Source of the DNA: Bacillota bacterium
GTDB lineage: Bacteria; Bacillota; UBA5301; JASBVW01
DNA: 9,495 nt
Direction of reading: 5' to 3'
Assembly: GCA_029961005.1 (NCBI GenBank)
Contig: JASBVW010000038.1
Location: 1 to 9,495, forward strand
Shown here in pieces: positions 1 to 5,538 of the stretch. How positions within the stretch are numbered: position 1 is the first letter of the stretch; each line of letters opens with the position of its first letter. Made by a program: the position numbers and the translations under genes. The notes under the pieces were generated by a model. It searched no databases, had not been told where the DNA came from, and was given only the letters and a program-made list of their open reading frames with translations.

Positions 1-3000
1 AACTTCAACATCTCGGTGGCCCTGACGGAGGAGTTTATGCAGGCCTTGCAGGAAGACCGGGATTATCCCCTGATCAACCCCCGCACGGGCAAAGAGGTCG
101 GGCGCCTCCGGGCCCGGGAGGTCTTCGATAAGATCGTCGACAACGCCTGGAGGAACGGGGAGCCGGGCATCATCTTCATCGATCGGATTAACGCCGATAA
201 TCCTACTCCGGCTTTGGGGGCCATCGAGAGCACCAATCCTTGCGTGACCGGCGAAGCCCTGGTTTCTACCTCCGTCGGTTTGGTGCGGATGGAGCGCCTG
301 GTGCAAGAGGCCGCGGTGCGGGAGATCAAAGTGGCTACAGATGACCGAGTCCTGCCCCTGGCCCTGCAGAAGAACGGGACCTCCGGGGCAAGCTGGCGGG
401 CTGAGGGGGTGACCCTTCACCCGATCGCGCGGGCTTTTTGCAGCGGGGTTAAGCCCGTGGTGCGGGTGACCACGGAGGCGGGGTATCAACTCGAGGTGAC
501 GCCGGACCACAAGGTGATGACCACTCAGGGGTGGGTACCGGCGGGAGAGCTGAAGCCCGGCTACCACCAAGTGCTATTGCAGTCGGGAGAGGGGTCTTTT
601 CCGGAGGCCGCCGACCTTCCTTTTGTGCCGCCCCGGGCTTTCCGGGGGCGGAACGGGCGGGTCTACCGGCTGAACCTGCCCACTGCCTGGAGCGAGGAGC
701 TGGGCCTGGTGCTGGGGTGGTTGGTCGGAGATGGTTGGTTGAGGGAGGGCGACCGGAACTGCCGGGTCGGGTTGACCTTCGCCGCGGAAGATCGAGCGGT
801 GCTGGAAAGGCTGCTGCCGGTGTTGAACGAATGGTACGGGCGCCAGGTGCGGCCGGTGGAGCGCCGGGGCGGTGTCGTTCACCTCTCTTACCACAGCCGC
901 TTCTTCGTGGAGTTCTTCCGGAGGTTGGGAGTGATCGCGGGCCGGGCGGCGGAGAAGAGGGTCCCCGAGGCGATCTTTACGGCCTCCCGGAGCGCGGTGG
1001 TGGCTTTTCTGCGCGCCCTCTTCACAGCGGATGGTACGCTGGCCCTGGGGACCGATCGCACGGCCTACGCCCGCCTGACGGCCAAGTCGGTGGAGTTGCT
1101 CCGAGATGTACAGCGGTTGCTCCTGGCGCTGGGGATCAAAAGCCGGATTTACGATCGCTCCCGCTCCCCCTCACAGAAGTTCCGCTCTCTGACAGCGGCA
1201 GGAGAAGAGCGCTGCTACGAGAGCGATGGCGTGCTCTTCGAACTGCAGGTGAGCCGAGAAGACCTGGAGCGCTTCCTGGACGAGATCGGCTTCCTTGGCG
1301 GCAAGTACGCCGGCCTGGTATCCGCCCTGCGGAGGCGGAGGCGGGGTTTTTATGCCCGTAGCTTTACGGACCGGGTAGCTTCGGTCGTTCCGGTGGGCGA
1401 GAAGCCGGTCTACGACCTGACCGAGCCGGTAACCCACTCTTTTATCGCCAACGGCATCGTGGTCTCCAACTGCGGGGAGCAGCCCCTTTTGCCCTACGAG
1501 GCCTGCAACCTGGGCTCCCTCAACCTGGCCCGGATGGTGCGGGAGAAGGACGGCCGGGTGGAGATCGACTGGGAACGCTTCCGCCAGCGGATCAAGTTGG
1601 CGGTGCGCTTTCTGGACGACGTCATCGACGCCAGTCGCTACCCGCTGGAGATCATCGACCGTATGGTGAAGGGCAACCGGAAGATCGGCCTGGGCATCAT
1701 GGGCTTTGCCGATCTTCTGATCAAGCTGGGCATTCCCTACGATTCAGAGCAAGCGGTGGCAGTGGCGGGGCAGGTCATGTCCTTCTTGAGCCGGACGGCC
1801 TGGGAGGCTTCAGAGGAGCTGGCTGCGGAGCGGGGTCCCTTCCCCAACTTCCCGCAGAGCGTCTTTGCCCAGCGGGGGTGCCGGCCGGTGCGCAACGCCA
1901 CCACCACCACCATTGCCCCTACGGGAACCATCAGCATCATCGCCGGCTGCTCCAGCGGCATCGAGCCCCTGTTTGCGGTCTGCTTTGTGCGGAATGTCCT
2001 GGACAACCAGCGCTTGGTGGAGGTCAACCCGCTCTTTGAAGAGGTAGCGCGCCGGCGCGGCTTCTACTCTCCCCAGTTGATGGAACTCATTGCCGAGAAA
2101 GGAACGGTGCGCGGCATTCCCCAAGTGCCGGAAGACGTGCAACGCCTCTTCGTCACCGCCCTGGAGATTGATCCGGAGTGGCACGTCCGCATCCAGGCTG
2201 AGTTCCAAAAGTACACGGACAACGCCGTCTCCAAGACCATCAACTTCCGGCACGAGGCGACGCGCGAGGACGTGGCCCGGGCCTACCTTTTGGCTTACCG
2301 GCTGGGCTGCAAGGGGATCACCGTCTATCGGGACGGCAGCCGCGAGGAGCAGGTTTTGACCGCCGGGACCAAAGAGAAAGGGAAAGGCGCCCAGGCCGGG
2401 GGCGGGGCGAAGGAAGCGGCGGAGCCGGGCGCTTCCTCCTGCCAGTGCGCCGAAGGGGCTGCGCGGCCCTTGGTGCCGCGGCCGCGCCCCGAGATCACCG
2501 TGGGGACCACCGAAAAGGTCCGGGTGGGGTGCGGCAACCTCTACGTGAGCGTCAATTCCGATGAATACGGGATCTGCGAGGTCTTCACCAACACCGGCCG
2601 GGAGGGAGGGTGCGCCTCTCAGTCCGAAGCCACCAGCCGGCTCATCTCCATCGCCTTGCGCTCCGGGATAACGCCGGAAGCCATCATCGAGCAGTTGCGG
2701 GGTATCCGCTGCCCGGCCTGCCTGCGCCGGGAGGGGGTCAAGGTCACTTCGTGCCCGGATGCCATCGCCAAGGCGATTAAAAAGTACCTGGAGCGCAGCC
2801 GCAGGGCCGCCCAGCCGGTGCTGCCCTTTGCCCCGGCGCCGGTGCAGGGGATGAGGCTGCAGCCCTTCGAAGAGGCGGAAGGGGAGGCTTCGGCGGCGCG
2901 GGAGGTGGGTGCGCCCTGGGAGGAGGATCCCCCCTTCGACGGCGGCCACTGCCCGGAGTGCGGCCAGCCTCTCAGACACGAGAGCGGATGCGTGGTCTGC

Positions 3001-3030
3001 TTGGCCTGCGGCTATTCTAAGTGCGGATAA
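1..3030 (+). CDS. nrdJ: Adenosylcobalamin-dependent (class II) ribonucleotide reductase, 5'-truncated by the window, intein-containing
   Basis: The enzyme reduces ribonucleotides to deoxyribonucleotides in the cytoplasm, using adenosylcobalamin to generate a cysteine thiyl radical, so it works without oxygen. The frame is open from base 1 (NFNISVAL, a typical class II segment), so the true start lies upstream. After removal of the intein (241-1470) the active-site string reads STNP-CGEQPLLPYEAC: N, C and E match the catalytic N-x-C-x-E triad, and the Cys 11 residues later matches one redox cysteine; its partner lies upstream. The conserved APTGTISIIAG loop is near 1915-1947, followed by GITVYRDGS. 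A low-complexity linker (about 2360-2500) leads to a TSCPD-type domain (about 2515-2790, containing VTSCPDAIAKAI). A second linker leads to a C-terminal ribbon (CPEC, CLAC, SKCG; 2950-3027), as is usual for this family. The stop is TAA at 3028-3030, 15 bases from the end of the convergent minus-strand gene. No plus-strand terminator with a T-tract was seen after it. Family assignment is very secure. Confidence 0.96.
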   Translation, partial: NFNISVALTEEFMQALQEDRDYPLINPRTGKEVGRLRAREVFDKIVDNAWRNGEPGIIFIDRINADNPTPALGAIESTNPCVTGEALVSTSVGLVRMERLVQEAAVREIKVATDDRVLPLALQKNGTSGASWRAEGVTLHPIARAFCSGVKPVVRVTTEAGYQLEVTPDHKVMTTQGWVPAGELKPGYHQVLLQSGEGSFPEAADLPFVPPRAFRGRNGRVYRLNLPTAWSEELGLVLGWLVGDGWLREGDRNCRVGLTFAAEDRAVLERLLPVLNEWYGRQVRPVERRGGVVHLSYHSRFFVEFFRRLGVIAGRAAEKRVPEAIFTASRSAVVAFLRALFTADGTLALGTDRTAYARLTAKSVELLRDVQRLLLALGIKSRIYDRSRSPSQKFRSLTAAGEERCYESDGVLFELQVSREDLERFLDEIGFLGGKYAGLVSALRRRRRGFYARSFTDRVASVVPVGEKPVYDLTEPVTHSFIANGIVVSNCGEQPLLPYEACNLGSLNLARMVREKDGRVEIDWERFRQRIKLAVRFLDDVIDASRYPLEIIDRMVKGNRKIGLGIMGFADLLIKLGIPYDSEQAVAVAGQVMSFLSRTAWEASEELAAERGPFPNFPQSVFAQRGCRPVRNATTTTIAPTGTISIIAGCSSGIEPLFAVCFVRNVLDNQRLVEVNPLFEEVARRRGFYSPQLMELIAEKGTVRGIPQVPEDVQRLFVTALEIDPEWHVRIQAEFQKYTDNAVSKTINFRHEATREDVARAYLLAYRLGCKGITVYRDGSREEQVLTAGTKEKGKGAQAGGGAKEAAEPGASSCQCAEGAARPLVPRPRPEITVGTTEKVRVGCGNLYVSVNSDEYGICEVFTNTGREGGCASQSEATSRLISIALRSGITPEAIIEQLRGIRCPACLRREGVKVTSCPDAIAKAIKKYLERSRRAAQPVLPFAPAPVQGMRLQPFEEAEGEASAAREVGAPWEEDPPFDGGHCPECGQPLRHESGCVVCLACGYSKCG
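241..1470 (+). mobile_element. Intein with LAGLIDADG homing endonuclease inside NrdJ (410 residues)
   Basis: This in-frame insertion is predicted to splice itself out of NrdJ and to carry a homing endonuclease for spread into empty alleles. Seen directly: the extein reads ...ESTNP, then the intein from Cys1 (CVTGEALVSTSVG, splicing block A) to Asn410 (FIANGIVVSN, block G), then extein Cys+1 (CGEQPLLPYE). Block B has the TxxH motif (EVTPDHKVM, intein residues 85-93). Two dodecapeptide endonuclease motifs are visible: LGWLVGDGW (158-166) and LRALFTADG (258-266), each keeping its acidic residue. Block F is YDLTEPVTHSF (391-401). The penultimate residue is Ser rather than the usual His. The ORF is intact and both acidic residues are present, so endonuclease activity is plausible. 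Boundaries follow from the contiguous RNR active-site sequence on either side and are exact to the residue. Confidence 0.96.
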
Positions 3031-3045
3031 AGGGCAAGGGCCGGG

Positions 3046-3408
3046 TCAGGGGGGGAGCCTGTCTCCCCGCTGCCAGTGGCGAAGGCACTCTTTCAGCTCT
3101 TCCTTCAGTTCCTCCTTCAGCTCGCGCCGCCAGAGCTCCAGCTCGTGGTGCAGTTCGCGGTGGGAGTTGATAATGTCTTCGTGCAGCTCGCGGCGGGAGG
3201 ATTCTATGCGGTCCAAAAGAAGCTCCAGCTTCCGCTCTCCGTCCTCTTTTTCTGCGTGGTCCTGCGCCGAGAGGGCTTCTACGATCCGTTTTTCCCGGTG
3301 CCAGGACGCCCAAAGATAGAATGAGAGCAACAGGATGAAGAGGACGGAGAAGGCGGCTTCGGTGTTCTGCAGGGCGGCGGTCATGAGGTTGAGGAAGAGA
3401 TTGACCAT
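3046..3408 (-). CDS. Small holin-like membrane protein, BhlA/UviB-like, with charged helical tail
   Basis: A 120-residue protein. The N-terminal part has a single predicted membrane segment (about residues 18-36, AFSVLFILLLSFYLWASW), followed directly by positive charges (HREKR). Residues about 50-112 are highly charged and predicted helical or coiled coil, with repeated REL/KEEL units (RRELHEDI, HRELHHEL, RRELKEELKEELKE). A short N-terminal helix, one membrane segment, a basic stop and then a charged helix is the plan of BhlA/UviB holin-like proteins of Firmicutes; those are usually shorter, about 70-90 residues. The ATG at 3408 has AAGGA about 10 bases upstream on the minus strand. It lies 29 bases after a 31-codon gene on the same strand and converges on nrdJ. 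No endolysin, terminase or integrase is visible nearby, so this is either a phage remnant or a domesticated membrane protein. That it is a small coiled-coil membrane protein is fairly sure; the holin family call is moderate. Confidence 0.6.
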   Translation of the reverse strand: MVNLFLNLMTAALQNTEAAFSVLFILLLSFYLWASWHREKRIVEALSAQDHAEKEDGERKLELLLDRIESSRRELHEDIINSHRELHHELELWRRELKEELKEELKECLRHWQRGDRLPP

Positions 3409-3437
3409 CGGATCACCGTCCTTCCCTCCTCATCCGG

Positions 3438-3533
3438 TCAAGTTTTTTTGCCCCTTCCGCGCCAGATCAGGATGCAGGTCTTGCGCCGCTTGCGCAGAAG
3501 CGGGTTGAGCACCCACTGCAGAAACTTCTCCAT
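3438..3533 (-). CDS. 31-residue basic small protein upstream of the holin-like gene
   Basis: A short reading frame with start ATG (3533-3531) and stop TGA (3440-3438), preceded on the minus strand by a strong purine-rich ribosome binding site (GGAGGGAGGGAAGGGC before the ATG). The product starts MEKFLQWVLNPLLRKRRK, then CILIW, and ends in a basic tail RGRGKKT. The N-terminal half could form an amphipathic helix with a polybasic patch. I do not recognise a family. Its ribosome binding site and position 29 bases ahead of the holin-like gene argue that it is translated, either as a membrane-active peptide or as a leader peptide. A candidate -10 element lies about 46 bases upstream of the start. 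Confidence 0.45.
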   Translation of the reverse strand: MEKFLQWVLNPLLRKRRKTCILIWRGRGKKT

Positions 3534-3579
3534 GCCCTTCCCTCCCTCCAAAGCCTCAGGGCCGATACGATCTCGACAC

Positions 3580-3585
3580 AGTATA
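3580..3585 (-). promoter_or_regulatory. Candidate -10 element for the leftward small-protein unit
   Basis: On the minus strand this reads TATACT, 5 of 6 matches to the sigma-A -10 consensus, about 46 bases ahead of the ATG of the 31-residue gene. At 17-18 base spacing the -35 region shows no good TTGACA match. It is therefore only a weak candidate. Confidence 0.25.
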
Positions 3586-3645
3586 TTCGCCGGGCAGCTC
3601 CGCTGTGCGGATAAGTGAGGGTCAGCAGGAATAGAGGGTCCGGTG

Positions 3646-3665
3646 CCATAAATTAATATTTATGG
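3646..3665. repeat. AT-rich inverted repeat between the two divergent units
   Basis: CCATAAAT-TAAT-ATTTATGG: two perfect 8-base arms around a 4-base centre. It is the only strongly AT-rich patch in this otherwise GC-rich region and lies about 30 bases before the first riboswitch aptamer. It may contain the -10 region of the glycine operon (TAAATT or TAATAT are weak matches), an operator, or both. No convincing -35 was found upstream on the plus strand. Confidence 0.5.
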
Positions 3666-3693
3666 AAAGAACCCAATACGCCGGCCGAAAGAA

Positions 3694-3875
3694 CCTGGAG
3701 GGAGAGCCTTCCAGCGTGGGAAGCGCCGAAGGAGCAAGCGACCCGGTCCGTTGCCGGGCCGTGAAACTCTCAGGCAGACACACCTTCAGGGGACGGCACT
3801 CTGGAGAGGCGCCAGGCGCCGCCGAAGGAGCAACCCTGCCTCGGGCAGGGGCATCTCTCAGGCCAAAGGACAGAG
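3694..3875 (+). ncRNA. Tandem (two-aptamer) glycine riboswitch
   Basis: This leader RNA element binds glycine and controls the gcv operon. Two copies of the diagnostic glycine-aptamer core are present: GCCGAAGGAGCAA occurs exactly at 3725-3737 and 3821-3833, and CTCTCAGGC at 3767-3775 and 3855-3863, the second followed by CAAAGGACAGAG. Aptamer 1 is closed by CCTGGAGG (3694-3701) with CCTTCAGG (3783-3790). Its next helix pairs GAGAG (3702-3706) with CTCTC (3767-3771). Aptamer 2 is closed by CTCTG (3799-3803) with CAGAG (3871-3875). Only about eight bases separate the aptamers, as in classical cooperative tandem glycine riboswitches. The following hairpin and gcvT fit the usual arrangement in which glycine turns on its own degradation. 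A leader segment 5' of 3694 may also take part in the fold. Confidence 0.96.
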
Positions 3876-3909
3876 GAGGGGCACGGCTGAGTGCCCCTCT
3901 TGTGCTTTT
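3874..3909 (+). terminator. Riboswitch expression platform: terminator-like hairpin
   Basis: A perfect 9-bp stem, GAGGGGCAC (3876-3884) with GTGCCCCTC (3891-3899), around a six-base loop, extendable by G3875-T3900 and A3874-T3901. It is followed by TTGTGCTTTT, an imperfect T-tract. It sits directly 3' of the second aptamer and before the gcvT ribosome binding site, where glycine switches normally place an attenuator. Extension of the stem uses the last two bases of the aptamer-2 closing helix, so the two structures compete, but by only about 2 bp. GGCACT (3795-3800) could alternatively pair with AGTGCC (3890-3895) as an antiterminator. Transcriptional attenuation is the likeliest mode, by analogy. 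Confidence 0.7.
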
Positions 3910-3929
3910 GCCGGGAGGAGGCGAAGACA

Positions 3930-5030
3930 ATGCAAAGGACCCCGCTCCACGAGGAACATCTCCGGCTGGGCGCGCGGATGATCAATTTCGCCGGGTGGGA
4001 GATGCCGGTGCAGTACTCCGGAGTCTTGGCGGAGCATGAGGCCGTCCGCTCAGCCGCCGGCCTTTTCGACCTCTCGCACATGGGGGAGATCGAGGTGCGC
4101 GGGCCTGGAGCGCTGGCTTTCCTGCAGCGCGTGGCAGTCAATGACGCGGCTGCCCTCTCCTGCGGCCAGGTCCAGTATTCCCTTCTCTGCACCCCGGAGG
4201 GAGGCATCGTGGACGACATCCTGGTCTACCGCCGGGGGGAAGAGGAGTTCCTCCTGGTGGTCAACGCCGCCAACCGGGCCAAGGACCTGGCGTGGCTGGC
4301 CAGCCACGCCGGGCCGGGGGTGGAGCTGGAAGACCTCACCTTCCGCACCGCCCTCCTGGCCGTCCAGGGGCCGCAGGCCGAGCGGATTGTGAGGGGGTTG
4401 ACGGACCTGGACCTGGGTGCCCTCTTTTACTATCAGTTCGCCGAGGGAGAGGTGGCGGGGCGCCGGGTTCTCCTCTCCCGCACCGGCTATACCGGCGAGG
4501 ACGGCTTTGAGTTGTACCTGGAGGCAGAAGAGGCGGTGGCCCTGTGGCGGGCCCTCTGGGCAGCGGGCCAACCCTACGGCCTGAAGCCGGTGGGTTTGGG
4601 GGCGCGGGACACCCTGCGCCTGGAGATGCGGTATCCCCTGTACGGGAACGATATTACCGAAGAGACCACCCCATTGGAGGCAGGTCTGGGCTGGGTCGTC
4701 AAGTGGGACAAGGGTGACTTCATCGGCCGCGCGGCCCTGGAGCGGCAAAAGCGGGAAGGAGTGCGGCGGCGGCTGGTCGGGCTGGTTGTGGTGGAGCGGG
4801 GGGTGCCGCGCCACGGCTATACCGTTCTCTCGCCGGAGGGGGAGCCCATCGGCAGCGTGACCAGCGGCTCCTACTCTCCTACCCGCAAAGAGAACATCGC
4901 CCTGGCCTACGTGGCGGAGCAGTACGCGGCGGTAGGGAGCGCGGTGGCGGTGGAGATCCGGGGAAAGCCCGTGGCGGCCCGTGTAGTCAAGACGCCCTTC
5001 GTAGAGCCGCGCGTGCGGCGGAAGGGGTGA
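3930..5030 (+). CDS. gcvT: Glycine cleavage system T protein (aminomethyltransferase)
   Basis: GcvT takes the aminomethyl group from lipoylated GcvH, releases ammonia and makes 5,10-methylene-tetrahydrofolate in the cytoplasm. The product is 366 residues, normal for the family. Visible motifs: NFAGWEMPVQY (19-29), FDLSHMGEIEVRGP (46-59), YSLLCTPEGGIVDD (83-96, with Asp96 at the position of the known catalytic aspartate), LAVQGPQAE (143-151), SRTGYTGEDGFELY (183-196), GLGARDTLRLE (222-232) and TSGSYSPTRKENIALAYV (311-328). The start is ATG 3930, with AGGAGG (3916-3921) eight bases upstream. The frame is open further 5' (from GTG 3891), but that would run through the riboswitch hairpin and lacks a ribosome binding site. 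It is the first gene of the operon, directly after the glycine riboswitch. Confidence 0.97.
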   Translation: MQRTPLHEEHLRLGARMINFAGWEMPVQYSGVLAEHEAVRSAAGLFDLSHMGEIEVRGPGALAFLQRVAVNDAAALSCGQVQYSLLCTPEGGIVDDILVYRRGEEEFLLVVNAANRAKDLAWLASHAGPGVELEDLTFRTALLAVQGPQAERIVRGLTDLDLGALFYYQFAEGEVAGRRVLLSRTGYTGEDGFELYLEAEEAVALWRALWAAGQPYGLKPVGLGARDTLRLEMRYPLYGNDITEETTPLEAGLGWVVKWDKGDFIGRAALERQKREGVRRRLVGLVVVERGVPRHGYTVLSPEGEPIGSVTSGSYSPTRKENIALAYVAEQYAAVGSAVAVEIRGKPVAARVVKTPFVEPRVRRKG

Positions 5031-5150
5031 AAGTTCCGCCGTGGATAGGGGTCGGGCTGGCCAGGGGTAGCCTCGGCCCTGGAGGTGTCCCCTGGAAGGA
5101 TGGAGAAGAGGTAAGGGGAAGTTCTAAAAAGGGCGAAAGGAGGAGTGCGC
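5031..5150 (+). other. 120-base gcvT-gcvH spacer with alternative hairpins
   Basis: This is the only long gap in the operon after gcvT. CCAGGGG (5061-5067) can pair with CCCCTGG (5089-5095); its first six bases can alternatively pair with CCCTGG at 5077-5082. No T-tract follows, so it is not a standard terminator. It could be an mRNA processing or stabilising element. No reading frame with a ribosome binding site was seen in it. Confidence 0.35.
5138..5143 (+). promoter_or_regulatory. Ribosome binding site deciding the gcvH start
   Basis: AGGAGG lies only one base before the in-frame GTG at 5145 but seven bases before the next in-frame GTG at 5151. The spacing favours 5151 as the real initiation codon. 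Confidence 0.75.
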
Positions 5151-5537
5151 GTGTATCCTGAGGGGCTTAAGTACACCGAACAGCACGAGTGGGCCAGGAT
5201 CAGCGGCAACCGGGCGGTGGTGGGGATAACTGACTATGCCCAGAAGGAACTGGGGGACGTGGTCTTTGTCGAGCTCCCCGCTGTCGGCACGACCGTGAGC
5301 CGCCACGATTCCATGGCGGTGGTGGAATCGGTCAAGGCCGTCTCGGACGTTTACGCCCCGGTCAGCGGCACGGTGGTGGAGGTGAACCGGGCCCTGGAGG
5401 AGAACCCGGAGCTGATCAACCAGGACCCTTACGGCGACGGCTGGCTGGTGGTGGTGGAGATGGCCGACCCGGCGGAGGCCGGCGAGCTGATGGACGCGGA
5501 AGAGTATCAGCAGCTGGTGGAGGAAGAGGGCGAATAA
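5151..5537 (+). CDS. gcvH: Glycine cleavage system H protein (lipoyl carrier)
   Basis: GcvH carries the aminomethyl intermediate between the P- and T-proteins on a swinging lipoyl arm. The product is 128 residues, standard length, beginning (M)YPEGLKYTEQHEW as in most bacterial H proteins. The lipoyl-attachment Lys is K62 in AVVESVKAVSDVYAP. The typical GITDYAQKELGDVVFVELP segment and the C-terminal NQDPYGDGWLVVVEM are present, so all key features are intact. GTG 5151 is chosen over GTG 5145 on ribosome binding site spacing. The stop is one base before the gcvPA ATG, implying translational coupling. GcvH must be lipoylated to work, which links it to the two radical SAM genes at the end of the operon. 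Confidence 0.97.
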   Translation: MYPEGLKYTEQHEWARISGNRAVVGITDYAQKELGDVVFVELPAVGTTVSRHDSMAVVESVKAVSDVYAPVSGTVVEVNRALEENPELINQDPYGDGWLVVVEMADPAEAGELMDAEEYQQLVEEEGE

Positions 5538-5538
5538 G

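Noticed and set aside
531..1361. 276-residue plus-strand frame within the intein
   Set aside because: It is an out-of-frame shadow; the intein motifs are all in the nrdJ frame.
1810..2979. 389-residue minus-strand open frame opposite nrdJ
   Set aside because: It lies entirely antisense to conserved RNR sequence. Its low-complexity G/R/A/P-rich translation has no motif, as expected for a shadow frame in GC-rich DNA.
3052..3068. GGGGAG...CTCCCC hairpin near the nrdJ stop as a terminator
   Set aside because: The stem is only 6 bp with no T-tract on either strand, and it lies inside the end of the minus-strand gene.
3076..3324. 82-residue plus-strand frame opposite the holin-like gene
   Set aside because: No ribosome binding site was seen. 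The minus-strand frame has a start, a ribosome binding site and a sensible membrane/helix architecture, and explains the repeats.
3573..3578. TCGACA as a plus-strand -35 for the gcv operon
   Set aside because: It matches TTGACA at 5 of 6 positions, but no acceptable -10 occurs 16-18 bases downstream.
3662..4039. 125-residue frame through the riboswitch
   Set aside because: The region is fully explained by the tandem glycine aptamers and by gcvT in another frame.
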